Source: Spirochaetota bacterium
GTDB taxonomy: Bacteria > Spirochaetota > Spirochaetia > Treponematales > UBA12059
Reading direction: 5' to 3'
DNA: 36,359 bases
Assembly (NCBI GenBank): GCA_029560805.1
Contig: JAKQKE010000249.1
Location: forward strand, 1-36,359
Part shown: positions 16,989-25,171 of the stretch, piece after piece
Layout: each line of letters begins with the position of its first letter
Numbering within the stretch: the first letter of the stretch is position 1
The notes under the pieces: generated by a model
Databases searched by the model: none
The model's input: only the letters and a program-made list of their open reading frames with translations
What the model was told of the DNA's origin: nothing
Made by a program: the position numbers and the translations under genes

Positions 16989-17915
16989 GTGAGATTGAAG
17001 AGCTCTACCATTAGCCTCTGCAGGAAGATACTCTACGAATCGCTGACGACGGACGCCATGGTCCGTTTCGTCAGGCTCGTGGAGCCCGAATACGACCTGC
17101 ATGAACGCTCGGGCATTCCGGTCACAATCCCCATCACGAACCAGATGGCGGCGGAGCGGGTCGTCTCCGATATCCTCGCCGATGGCCGGTTCATCGATTT
17201 CGTCGAGGTCCTCGTCAAGATCGACGCCGAGGGCTATATGGGGCGATCGTACCCGATCAAGGGCCTGGGGCAGATCGTCAAGATCCTCGAACAGGACGGC
17301 TTCGTGCTGGACCGGTCCACGGGGCAGTTTTTCGAGAACACCAATGAGCGCGCCAGCCCCGATTGGGGCCGACTCCACGAGGGCGACGAACGGCAGACCT
17401 CGATACTCAGGCTCGACGTTGTCGACAATTCGGCCCTGGTGCAGCGCAACCGGCCGGAATGCGTCGATAGGGCCTTCGTCGCGCTACGCTCCATCGTCAG
17501 CCGCGCCGTCGTCTCGCGATTCGGGCGCGTATGGTCCTGGGAGGGAGACGGAGCGCTCGCCGCCTTCATGTTAGGCCGGAAGGAACGATCGGCCGTGCTG
17601 GCGGGCATGGAGATCCTGAACGAGCTGTTCTTCTTCAACCGCTCAGGCAATCCGCTCGACTCGCCGCTACGGGTCAGGATAGCCGCCCATTCCGGCCTCG
17701 TTCGCTACAGCGATAGTCTCATGGAACTACTCAAGAACGACGCGGTCAAGGACGCGATACAGATCGAAGCCAGCGCGACGCCGGCCGATACCTTCAGCGC
17801 CTCGTCCAACCTGTTCCTGTCCATCGATCGCACCATCCAGGATCGCTTCGGGCCCGATAGGCGATCCCCCATCGGGGACATCCGCCATTACTCCGTGAAC
17901 CTGGAGAAGGCATGA
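16989..17915 (+). CDS. Class III nucleotide-cyclase-like protein A
   Basis: A 308-residue soluble protein starting at GTG (GGTGG seven bases upstream). The C-terminal part (about 135-300) resembles a class III adenylate/guanylate cyclase domain. LRLDVVDNSAL supplies the first metal Asp (D143), WEGDGALAAF the second (D187), LRVRIAAHSG matches RIGIHTG, and NDAVKDAIQIE (250-260) aligns with the GDAVNxAxRLE helix. In that helix the catalytic Asn and Arg become K254 and Q258, and the substrate-binding Lys before GD is absent. The N-terminal ~120 residues are helical, unassigned and not membrane-bound. The stop overlaps the next gene as ATGA. Enzymatic activity is uncertain. Confidence 0.7.
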   Translation: MRLKSSTISLCRKILYESLTTDAMVRFVRLVEPEYDLHERSGIPVTIPITNQMAAERVVSDILADGRFIDFVEVLVKIDAEGYMGRSYPIKGLGQIVKILEQDGFVLDRSTGQFFENTNERASPDWGRLHEGDERQTSILRLDVVDNSALVQRNRPECVDRAFVALRSIVSRAVVSRFGRVWSWEGDGALAAFMLGRKERSAVLAGMEILNELFFFNRSGNPLDSPLRVRIAAHSGLVRYSDSLMELLKNDAVKDAIQIEASATPADTFSASSNLFLSIDRTIQDRFGPDRRSPIGDIRHYSVNLEKA

Positions 17916-18913
17916 GCGTCTACCTATTCTCGATGGACGCCTCGCCCGCCCTGAGCTTCGCGGACGATCGCTCGGCCAAGGCCGTCGCCGTCCTCGGCCT
18001 GGAAGCGCTCAAGAGCCATCGGCCCGAGCGGCGTGACCTGAGCTACATCGACCTGCGCGGGCTCGACGTAGAAGCCGGGCGTAAGGCCGTACAGACCCTC
18101 CGGCGGCGATGCTCGGGTTCCTCCTGGGGCGTCTTCGATCCTGAAGGGACCGTCGCCGATCCTGCGGCCCTGTTCTTCGCCGGAGCCTCCGACTATATAG
18201 GACCGGCCGTCATCCGGGCCGGCGTCGACGCGGCCAGGTTCAAGGCGGCGCTGGCCTCGACCCGGCGCCGCGATTCCACGGCCGAAGGCGAAGCTGAGGC
18301 CGGTTCGCTCGCCGCGGCCGGTTGCGCCGATGGCGCTCCGGAGGGCGGCTTCGGCGGATGGAAGGCCATACGGCCTGGCTCGTCGTACCCGTTCTGCTTC
18401 GTCTACGCGACCGCATCGTCGCAGGCCAACCTGAAGACCAGCCTCGGGGAAGCCGGTTACGTGGCTTTCCGAGACAGGCTCCGGCACATCATGCAGCAGG
18501 GCCTGGCCGAGGCCGACGCGCTCCTATGGATGGAAACCGACTCGAGCGTGCTCTACCTCGTGCCGCCATATGCGGCGAACGCCTCGGCGGCGATCGAGTT
18601 CTGTCTGCGGACCCTGCTCGGAGCTCCGCTGATCGGCTACGAACGACTATGCCTGCCGTTCCCGCTCGACTTTACCTTCGCTATCCATTCGGGGACTACC
18701 GAATTCGAGCCGCCCGGCAAGACCGGCACCATCGTCTCGGAGGCCGTCAATTTCAGCTACCACCTAGGCGTCAAACGGGCCGAACCCGGTCGAGTGACTA
18801 TATCGGCCGACGCTGCCGGCTTGGCCGTGCCCGGTCGATTCTCAGATCTCTTCGTGCCGGCCGGCTCCTTCGAGGGGCGATCCATCCTCCATTCCAGGCG
18901 CTTCTGGGCCTGA
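17912..18913 (+). CDS. Degenerate class III cyclase-like protein B
   Basis: A 333-residue protein translationally coupled to the preceding gene. Residues 1-115 look like a receiver-type alpha/beta fold without clear phospho-Asp chemistry (SYIDLRGLD, then GVFDPEGTVADPAALFFAGASDYI). A low-complexity Ala/Gly/Glu linker spans about 118-150. Residues 160-333 resemble a class III cyclase domain: FCFVYATAS stands where the metal Asp would be (T167 instead), METDSS replaces the GDG turn (D210), DFTFAIHSG matches RIGIHTG, and SEAVNFSYHL keeps the Asn (N280) but has His at the Arg position. By itself it should not bind two metals; it may be a partner or pseudoenzyme for protein A. Confidence 0.65.
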   Translation: MSVYLFSMDASPALSFADDRSAKAVAVLGLEALKSHRPERRDLSYIDLRGLDVEAGRKAVQTLRRRCSGSSWGVFDPEGTVADPAALFFAGASDYIGPAVIRAGVDAARFKAALASTRRRDSTAEGEAEAGSLAAAGCADGAPEGGFGGWKAIRPGSSYPFCFVYATASSQANLKTSLGEAGYVAFRDRLRHIMQQGLAEADALLWMETDSSVLYLVPPYAANASAAIEFCLRTLLGAPLIGYERLCLPFPLDFTFAIHSGTTEFEPPGKTGTIVSEAVNFSYHLGVKRAEPGRVTISADAAGLAVPGRFSDLFVPAGSFEGRSILHSRRFWA

Positions 18914-18962
18914 TCTTCGCCGCGGCCGCCTATAGCCCGATTGCGCTCCTCGTCGAATTTCT

Positions 18963-18968
18963 GATAGT
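18963..18968 (+). promoter_or_regulatory. Possible -10 element giving a leaderless proA mRNA
   Basis: GATAGT lies eight bases before the proA ATG and no ribosome-binding site is visible. If this is the -10, transcription would start at or next to the ATG. The -35 region is poor. Confidence 0.3.
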
Positions 18969-18976
18969 TTCTACGC

Positions 18977-20293
18977 ATGGTAACGATAGAGAAGGTCGAA
19001 GCCGGAGCGGCCGCGGCCAGGGCCATGCCGCGCCTGCCGCGCCGGATCAAGGACGACGCGCTGCGGCTCCTGGCGCTCAGGCTGCGGGAACGGGCTCCCG
19101 AACTGTTCGAGGCGAACGAGGCCGACGTCGCGGCGGCGAGAGCCTCGGGCGCCTCGGAGGCCATCCTTACGAGGCTCGTCTACGACGGAAAGAAACTCGA
19201 GGAGTCGATAGCGATGATCGACGCCGTCTCGCGGCTACCGGATCCGAGCGGTCGAACGCTCGAGTCGAGGCGGCTCGACGACGGCCTCGTCCTCAGACGG
19301 GTCTCCTGCCCGATCGGCCTCATCGCCCTGATCTTCGAGAGCCGCCCGGACGCCCTCGTTCAAATGGCGGCGCTGGCGGTCAAGAGCGGCGACGCGATCA
19401 TCGTCAAGGGCGGTCGCGAGGCCGAGCGCACGAACCGCGCCCTCGCGGCTATCGTCGCGGCCGCCGGCGTAGACGCGGGCCTGCCCTCGGGCTGGCTAGT
19501 CCAGCTGGAGACACGAAGCGAGGTCGCCCGGCTCCTGGCCTTGGACGGTCTCGTCGACCTGGTCATACCCCGCGGCTCCAACGAGTTCGTCAGGCATATC
19601 ATGGAGACGAGTAGGATCCCGGTGCTCGGCCACGCAGGCGGCGTCTGCCACGTCTACGTCCACGGCGACGCGGATATAGCCATGGCCGTTGCGATGGTCG
19701 TCGATAGCAAGGCCCAATACCCGGCGGCCTGTAACGCCGTCGAGGTCCTGCTCGTCGACGAGGCAGCGGCGCGGTCTGCGCTACCGGAGCTTGTCGGAGC
19801 CCTGGAAAGGGCCGACGTCGCGCTCGAGCTGTGCCCGAGGAGCATGGCCGTCGTCGGCCCGGGTCCGACCAGGGCGATCAAGGACGATGACGACTGGTCG
19901 GTCGAGTACCTGTCACTCCGTATGGCGGTGCGCGTCGTCGGCTCGCTCGATGAAGCGATAGCCCATATCAACCGCTACGGCTCGGGCCATACCGACGCCA
20001 TCGTCTGTTCGTCAGGCGAGGCGGCGGCGCGCTTCATGGCCGAGGTCGACTCGACGTCGGTCTACCGCAACGCCAGCACCCGCTTCGCCGACGGCTACCG
20101 CTACGGGCTCGGGGCCGAGGTCGGGATCTCCACCGGTAAGCTACACGCACGGGGGCCGATGGGGCTCGAGGGCCTGCAGACCTATAAGTGGCTACTCGAG
20201 GGCGAGGGGCATATAGTCTCGGAGTACTCGTCCGGCGCCAGGCGCTTTATCCACGAGGACCTGGCGGTCGGGAAAGGCGGGATCCATGGCTAA
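18977..20293 (+). CDS. proA: Gamma-glutamyl phosphate reductase
   Basis: The 438-residue ProA catalyses the NADPH-dependent reduction of glutamyl 5-phosphate to glutamate semialdehyde, the second step of proline synthesis, in the cytoplasm. The catalytic Cys is C252 in AQYPAACNAVE. Other family hallmarks are CPIGLIALIFESRPDA, IVKGGREAERTN, VIPRGSNEFVRHI and the C-terminal STGKLHARGPMGLEGL motif. The length fits the family. There is no Shine-Dalgarno sequence. It overlaps proB by 8 bp; the order proA-proB is the reverse of the E. coli proBA operon. Confidence 0.96.
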   Translation: MVTIEKVEAGAAAARAMPRLPRRIKDDALRLLALRLRERAPELFEANEADVAAARASGASEAILTRLVYDGKKLEESIAMIDAVSRLPDPSGRTLESRRLDDGLVLRRVSCPIGLIALIFESRPDALVQMAALAVKSGDAIIVKGGREAERTNRALAAIVAAAGVDAGLPSGWLVQLETRSEVARLLALDGLVDLVIPRGSNEFVRHIMETSRIPVLGHAGGVCHVYVHGDADIAMAVAMVVDSKAQYPAACNAVEVLLVDEAAARSALPELVGALERADVALELCPRSMAVVGPGPTRAIKDDDDWSVEYLSLRMAVRVVGSLDEAIAHINRYGSGHTDAIVCSSGEAAARFMAEVDSTSVYRNASTRFADGYRYGLGAEVGISTGKLHARGPMGLEGLQTYKWLLEGEGHIVSEYSSGARRFIHEDLAVGKGGIHG

Positions 20294-21470
20294 GGCTAAC
20301 TCGTTCCTCGATGCGAGGCTAGCCCACGAGGCGAGGGCGGCCCTGGCCTCGGCTAAACGCATCGTCGTCAAGATCGGCACCGCGACGATAACCAGGCAGA
20401 AGGGGCAGGCGGGCAGGATATCAGATGGCCCCGATCCGGGAGGCTCCGGTATCGACGTCGAATTCCTGCACCGCGTCGCCGCGGAGCTGGCCGACCTGGC
20501 GCGCGATGGCAGGCAGCCCGTGCTCGTGACCTCTGGCGCGGTAGGCATGGGCGCGAGGGCGCTCGGCCTCGAGAAGAAGCCTAAGGACACCGCCTCGAAG
20601 CAGGCCTGCGCGGCGATCGGGCAGCCGCTTCTGATGGAGGAGTACCGGAGGGCGTTCGACGTATTCGGCCTGACCGCGGCGCAGCTCCTGGTGACCCGCG
20701 AGGCTTGGGAGGATCGAGAAGCCTACCTGAACCTGCGCTCGACAGTCGAGGCGCTGCTCGAGCGCAGGGCGGTGCCGGTGTTCAACGAGAACGACTCGGT
20801 TTCCACCGCCGAGATCGCCTTTGGCGATAACGACCGCCTGTCCGCGTACGTCGCCAGCAAGATCGACGCCGACCTGCTCGTCATCCTGTCGGATGTGGAC
20901 GCCTTGTACGACGCCGACCCGCGAACCGACCCCGGGGCCAGGCCGATACCCTTCGTGCGCGAGATCGACCCCGCCATGATGTCAGCCGCCGGCGGCAAGG
21001 GTAGCGAGTTCTCTACCGGCGGCATGAGGACCAAGCTGATGGCCGTCGCGATAGCGCGGGACGCCGGCTGCCGCGTCGCGCTGGTCCATGGGAGGTCGCC
21101 GAGGATCATCTCGCGCGTCATCGCCGGCGAAGCCGTCGGCACGCTGTTCGACGCGGACGCGGCGTTGCGGAACCGCCAGCGCTGGATCAAGCGCGCGAGG
21201 CCCAAGGGCGAGATAGCCGTGGACGACGGCGCCCTCGCCGCGATGCGGGAGCGGCGCTCGCTACTGCCGCGCGGCGTGGTGTCGGTCAGCGGCACCTTCG
21301 AGCGGGGGGACGTGGTGCTGATCGGTGGCGCCGCGATGGCCGTGACGAGCCTGTCTTCGGTGGAGCTCGAAGCGGCGCGGGGCAAGCGTTCGTCTGAGTT
21401 GGGCGGCCGGGATGGCACCGGAGGCAGCCGCGTCGTGGCCAGGCCCGACGACGTCGTGTTCCTGGACTAG
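20286..21470 (+). CDS. proB: Glutamate 5-kinase
   Basis: The 394-residue ProB phosphorylates glutamate to gamma-glutamyl phosphate and is usually the proline-inhibited step. The amino-acid kinase domain (about 20-280) shows IVVKIGTATIT, VTSGAVGMGARALG, FNENDSVSTAEI..GDNDRLSAYVA and STGGMRTKLMAVAIA. A C-terminal PUA domain (about 295-390, with the GVVSVSGTFERGDVVLI motif) follows. The gene begins within the proA 3' end. Its TAG stop shares the CTAG tetranucleotide with the stop of the convergent larB gene. A short insertion after VVKIGTATIT (about 38-55) is unusual. Confidence 0.96.
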   Translation: MAKANSFLDARLAHEARAALASAKRIVVKIGTATITRQKGQAGRISDGPDPGGSGIDVEFLHRVAAELADLARDGRQPVLVTSGAVGMGARALGLEKKPKDTASKQACAAIGQPLLMEEYRRAFDVFGLTAAQLLVTREAWEDREAYLNLRSTVEALLERRAVPVFNENDSVSTAEIAFGDNDRLSAYVASKIDADLLVILSDVDALYDADPRTDPGARPIPFVREIDPAMMSAAGGKGSEFSTGGMRTKLMAVAIARDAGCRVALVHGRSPRIISRVIAGEAVGTLFDADAALRNRQRWIKRARPKGEIAVDDGALAAMRERRSLLPRGVVSVSGTFERGDVVLIGGAAMAVTSLSSVELEAARGKRSSELGGRDGTGGSRVVARPDDVVFLD

Positions 21471-22225
21471 CTCCCGCCTATCCGGTTGATCAGGGCTGCC
21501 TGGTAGCCGGCGCCGAAGCCATTATCGATGTTGACCACCGACACGCCCGAAGCGCAGGCGTTGAGCATGGCGAGCAGGGCCGCGAGGCCGCCGAAGCTGG
21601 CGCCGTAGCCGACGCTCGTCGGGACGGCAATCACCGGTGCCGACACCAGCCCTCCTATGACGCTGACGAGCGCGCCTTCCATGCCGGCGACCGCTACGAC
21701 GACGCGGGCGCCGCGTATAAGCTCCAGGCGCCGGACGAGCCGGTGCAGGCCGGCGACGCCGACGTCGTAGACGCGCTCCACCCGTTGGCCGAACATCGAG
21801 GCGGTGATGGCCGCCTCCTCGGCGATGGGATAGTCGGAGGTGCCCGCAGCGACGACCGCGATATACGGCGAGCCTTCCGACGCGACCGCGGGCTTGCGAG
21901 CGACGATCAGCCGCGCGTCCGGGGCGTACTCGAGCTCTCCCGATAGGTCCCTGACCGCCTCGTACTGCTCCGGGGAAGCCTTGGTGGCTAGGATGGGGCC
22001 GCCTGCCTGGAGCAGTCGCTCTAGTATGGCCCGCAGGTGCGCGTCGGCCTTGCCGGCGCAGTAGATGACCTCGGGGAAGCCGACCCGAACCGAGCGCTGG
22101 GTGTCCAGCCTCGCGAAACCGAGATCCGCCTCGGGATAATCCTTAAGTAGGGTCATCGCCCCGTCGAGGTCCAGGGCGCCCGACTTATAGTCGTCGAGTA
22201 TGCCCGACAGCCGTCGTTCCTCCAC
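21467..22225 (-). CDS. larB: Nickel-pincer cofactor biosynthesis protein LarB
   Basis: The 252-residue LarB (PurE-like, pyridinium-3,5-biscarboxylic acid mononucleotide synthase) carboxylates and hydrolyses nicotinate adenine dinucleotide, the first step of NPN cofactor synthesis. The C-terminal PurE-like half shows VVAAGTSDYPIAEEA (about 125-139), AGMEGALVSVIGGL (180-193) and the motif NACASGVSVVNIDNGFGAG. Its C224 corresponds to the Cys that forms the covalent pyridinium adduct. It starts at GTG one base after the larC stop. It is the last gene of the larE-larC-larB unit and converges on proB with overlapping stops. Confidence 0.93.
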   Translation of the reverse strand: MEERRLSGILDDYKSGALDLDGAMTLLKDYPEADLGFARLDTQRSVRVGFPEVIYCAGKADAHLRAILERLLQAGGPILATKASPEQYEAVRDLSGELEYAPDARLIVARKPAVASEGSPYIAVVAAGTSDYPIAEEAAITASMFGQRVERVYDVGVAGLHRLVRRLELIRGARVVVAVAGMEGALVSVIGGLVSAPVIAVPTSVGYGASFGGLAALLAMLNACASGVSVVNIDNGFGAGYQAALINRIGGS

Positions 22226-22226
22226 C

Positions 22227-23540
22227 TCAGTCCAGCTCCCTGAGCACTATGGCGTACGCGTCGACGAGGGACAGGTCGTTGGCCTCGGCTAGAGCCTTCA
22301 CATCGTCGAATTCGGGTTTCGAGCGCACTACCTTGCCGCCGGACAACGCCGACTTGACCCGCACGTTGCCCAGGCTCGTAGCGACCGTGGAGACGCTGCG
22401 CTCGAGCGCGGTCTTGCCGACCTCGTACGACCTGAACCCGAAGCTGGTCGTCTCGGCGAGCATCGCTACGGCGACCGACTCCCGAGCGGCCGGCTTACAG
22501 AGCGCCGATAGCGTTATGGCGGAGCGCGATTTCTTCATCACTATCGGCGTTATCCAGACGTCGTCCGCGCCGGCTGCGAACAGGGCGTCCATCACGTGGC
22601 CGTGCAACTCGGGATTCATGTCGTCGATGTTGCACTCGAGCACGACGCCCTCGGTCTCCGCGCCGGCCGCGCTCCTGACGCCGTAGCTCGACTTGGCCAT
22701 CGTTCTCGGCGGCGCCTCCCGCTCGGCCCAGAAGACGCGCAACAGGTTAGGCGTAGGCATGTCGCGGTGGCCAACGCCGTAGGCCGTCCTGACGATGGAA
22801 AAGCGCTTGTCGTCGGTGAATTCGTCGACGGCGGTCGCGAGGATCGCCGCGCCCGTCGGGGTCGTCGTCTCGAACGGTACGGATCCGCTCCTGACCGGGG
22901 CGCCGCGCAGCACCTCGACGACGGCAGGGGCCGGCACCGGAATCAGGCCGTGCTGGCAGCGCACGAAGCCGCCGCCAAGTTCGACGGACGACGCCATCAC
23001 CACGTCGGGCTTGAGGTACTCGAGGCAGATGGCCGCGCCGACGATATCGATGATCGAGTCGACCGCCCCGACCTCGTGGAAACTGACTTCCGAGGCCGGC
23101 TTGCCGTGGACCTTGCCCTCGGCGTCCGCCAGCACCCCGAAGATCGATATAGCGTTGGCCTTGACCCGCTGCCCGAGCGAGCTCGCCTCGATCAGCGCCT
23201 TTATGTCGGTCAGCGTGCGGTGGGCGTGCTCATGATCATGCTCGTGATCATGCTCGTGCTCGTGGTTGTGCTCATGGGCGTGCTCATGGCCATGCTCGTG
23301 GTTGTGCTCATGGGCGTGCTCATGGTTGTGCTCATGGCCAGCCAGCTCGACGTCGGCGCGAAGCCCGAAGATGCCGTGCTTCGAGTCGCGGGTAAGGCGT
23401 AGCGACCAACCGTCCAAACCGAGTTTCTCGAGCTCGGCCCGGAGGTGATCCTCCGGGACGCCGAGGCCGACGAGGGCCGAGAGGTTCATGTCGCCGGAGA
23501 TGCCCGAGAAACAGTCATAATATAGGATGCTTTCCTTCAT
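22227..23540 (-). CDS. larC: Nickel-pincer cofactor nickel insertase LarC
   Basis: The 437-residue LarC uses CTP to insert nickel into the bis-thiocarboxylated pyridinium ligand, the last step of NPN synthesis. N-terminal hallmarks are YYDCFSGISGDMNLSALVGLG and FHEVGAVDSIIDIVGAA. The C-terminal CTP-binding half contains LECNIDDMNPELHGHVMDALFAAGADDVW. It is one continuous frame, unlike L. plantarum, where a programmed frameshift joins LarC1 and LarC2. Residues 69-107 hold 20 alternating His residues, an unusually long His tract likely to bind or store nickel. The ATG overlaps the larE stop (ATGA). Confidence 0.95.
   Translation of the reverse strand: MKESILYYDCFSGISGDMNLSALVGLGVPEDHLRAELEKLGLDGWSLRLTRDSKHGIFGLRADVELAGHEHNHEHAHEHNHEHGHEHAHEHNHEHEHDHEHDHEHAHRTLTDIKALIEASSLGQRVKANAISIFGVLADAEGKVHGKPASEVSFHEVGAVDSIIDIVGAAICLEYLKPDVVMASSVELGGGFVRCQHGLIPVPAPAVVEVLRGAPVRSGSVPFETTTPTGAAILATAVDEFTDDKRFSIVRTAYGVGHRDMPTPNLLRVFWAEREAPPRTMAKSSYGVRSAAGAETEGVVLECNIDDMNPELHGHVMDALFAAGADDVWITPIVMKKSRSAITLSALCKPAARESVAVAMLAETTSFGFRSYEVGKTALERSVSTVATSLGNVRVKSALSGGKVVRSKPEFDDVKALAEANDLSLVDAYAIVLRELD
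23220..23336 (-). repeat. His-tract coding repeat inside larC
   Basis: About 117 bp of CAT/CAC-GAG/AAC/GCC-type hexanucleotide repeats encode alternating His with Glu, Asn, Ala, Asp and Gly (20 His in 39 residues). The tandem nature suggests length changes by replication slippage. It is coding and in frame. Confidence 0.9.
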
Positions 23541-24358
23541 AATTCCGTCCTTTCGGTATCGAGCGCCCTGTTCATGCTTCCCATACGATAGCCCTCGAGC
23601 TCGAGGCTGACGAAGTCGTAGCCGAGTCGCTTGAGCCGGCCCGATACGTCGTCCATCATCGTTTCGTCGAAGAATTTGACCCGTTCGTCCGGGGCCACCT
23701 CTATGCGGGCGGTGCCGTCATGGCTCCTGACCCTGCATTGCCTGAAGCCGAGGTCGCGCAGATAGTCCTCGGCCGCCTCGATGCGCGCCAGGAGGGGAGC
23801 GCTTAGCCTGTCACCGTAGGGCACGCGCGAGGCCAGGCATGCGAAGGCCGGCTTATCCCAGGTGGCGAGGCCGCGGCGCCGGGATAGCTCGCGTATATCG
23901 TCCTTGGTCATGCCGGCGTCGGAGAGCGGCGAGCGGATACCGAGCTCAGCGTTCGCGAGGCGCCCGGGACGGTAGTCGGAGAGATCGTCGATATTGGAAC
24001 CTTCCGCGAGGGCCGCGAGGCCCCTGTCTTCCGCGACTCTCAGCATGGCGCTCATCTTGATGCGCTTACAGAGGTAGCAGCGATCGGGAGGGTTGGCGGC
24101 GACGGTCTCGTCGATGGCGCCTTCCTCCATGATCACATGCTCGATACCGACGAAGGCGGCTACCCGGCGCGCGTCCTCCAGCTCGTGACGTGGTAGGAGC
24201 GGCGAGTCGACGGTGATGGCCAGGGCCCTGGAACCGAGCGCCTCGACCGCTATGGCGCAGAGGTAGCTGGAATCGACGCCTCCGGAGAACGCGATCGCGA
24301 GCGATCCGTACTTCTTGAGCGAGGCGACTAGGGCCTGTTCTTTCGTGATACTATCCAT
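23537..24358 (-). CDS. larE: Nickel-pincer cofactor sulfur insertase LarE
   Basis: The 273-residue ATP-dependent sulfur transferase turns the two carboxylates of the LarB product into thiocarboxylates. The PP-loop SGGVDSS lies at 25-31. The conserved C174 (FACLASRVPYG) matches the sacrificial Cys176 of L. plantarum LarE. In addition there is a CxxC pair, C94 and C97 in DRCYLCK. This three-Cys set is the pattern of LarE proteins reported to hold a [4Fe-4S] cluster and act catalytically, so this enzyme is probably not single-turnover. AAGGA lies seven bases before the ATG, with an extended -10 upstream. Confidence 0.95.
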   Translation of the reverse strand: MDSITKEQALVASLKKYGSLAIAFSGGVDSSYLCAIAVEALGSRALAITVDSPLLPRHELEDARRVAAFVGIEHVIMEEGAIDETVAANPPDRCYLCKRIKMSAMLRVAEDRGLAALAEGSNIDDLSDYRPGRLANAELGIRSPLSDAGMTKDDIRELSRRRGLATWDKPAFACLASRVPYGDRLSAPLLARIEAAEDYLRDLGFRQCRVRSHDGTARIEVAPDERVKFFDETMMDDVSGRLKRLGYDFVSLELEGYRMGSMNRALDTERTEL

Positions 24359-24391
24359 CTCGTAGTCCTTCTTGATGTGCGTGGCGGGTCG

Positions 24392-24400
24392 AGTATACCA
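24392..24400 (-). promoter_or_regulatory. Extended -10 promoter candidate for larECB
   Basis: On the minus strand TGGTATACT lies in the 51-bp gap between the cbiO stop and the larE start, about 35 bp before the larE ATG. No good -35 is evident. Read-through from cbiMQO is also possible. Confidence 0.4.
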
Positions 24401-24409
24401 CGCTGAGCG

Positions 24410-25171
24410 TTAGCGCGCCGCCCGCTTTCCGCAGACGGGGCAGGCGCGGACGGATAGCGGCGCCTCGAGCCCGCAGCGATCGAGGAGACCTTCGTCGGCT
24501 AGTAGGTCCTTTGATCTTCCGGCGGCCTCGACGGCGCCTCCGAACAGGATGGCCGTCTCATCGCATAGCTCCAGGGCCAGCTCGAGGTCGTGGGTCGCTA
24601 TGAGCATGCTCTGAGACAGGCTCGACAGGAGGCTAATGAGCCGGCGCCTGGCCTTGGGGTCGAGCGCCGCGCTCGGTTCGTCCAGAACGAGGAGGCCCGG
24701 ATCCATCGACAGCACCGTCGCTATGGCCGCCATGCGCTTCTCGCCGCCCGAGAGCCTGAACGGAGGCCGGTCGGCCAGGTCGGCTATGCCGACCGTGCTC
24801 AAGGCCGCATCAGCCCGTTCCCGGACTGCGGCCTGGTCAAGTCCCCCGTTGCGGGGGCCGAAGGCCACATCGTCGTAGACGCTACCGGTGAACAGCTGGT
24901 CGTCCGGGTCCTGAAAGACGAAGCCGATCCTCTGGCGCGCTTCCTTGAGGTTGCGCTTGCATAGCGTGAGGCCCCCAATGTCGATGCTACCCGACTGGGG
25001 CTGGAGCAGTCCCGCCACGAGGCCGAGCAGCGTCGACTTGCCCGAGCCGTTGGCGCCTACCAGCGCCAGCTTGGAGCCAGGTTTAAGGCTCAGGCTCAGG
25101 CCTCCGAGCACAGGCCTCCCGTCTGGATAGGAGAAGCGAATCGCGTTCAGATCGAGTCCGCAGGCGTTCAA
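24410..25171 (-). CDS. cbiO: ECF nickel/cobalt transporter ATPase CbiO
   Basis: This 253-residue ATPase of a group I energy-coupling-factor importer starts at TTG inside the end of cbiQ (TTGA overlap), with GGGAGG upstream. It has Walker A GANGSGKS (39-46), a Q-loop FVFQDPDDQLF, signature LSGGEKRM (140-147) and Walker B LLVLDEPSAAL. The C-terminus carries a CPVCG motif (244-248), which is unusual for CbiO and recurs at the C-terminus of the nearby E1-like protein. With CbiQ and CbiMN it imports metal, here presumably nickel for the larECB products. Confidence 0.93.
   Translation of the reverse strand: MNACGLDLNAIRFSYPDGRPVLGGLSLSLKPGSKLALVGANGSGKSTLLGLVAGLLQPQSGSIDIGGLTLCKRNLKEARQRIGFVFQDPDDQLFTGSVYDDVAFGPRNGGLDQAAVRERADAALSTVGIADLADRPPFRLSGGEKRMAAIATVLSMDPGLLVLDEPSAALDPKARRRLISLLSSLSQSMLIATHDLELALELCDETAILFGGAVEAAGRSKDLLADEGLLDRCGLEAPLSVRACPVCGKRAAR

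Noticed and set aside
23220-23336. Regular repeats that could be taken for a CRISPR or satellite array
   Set aside because: They are in-frame codons of larC encoding His-x repeats, without spacers.
22227-23540. Programmed frameshift in larC, as in Lactiplantibacillus plantarum
   Set aside because: The gene is one uninterrupted 437-codon frame.
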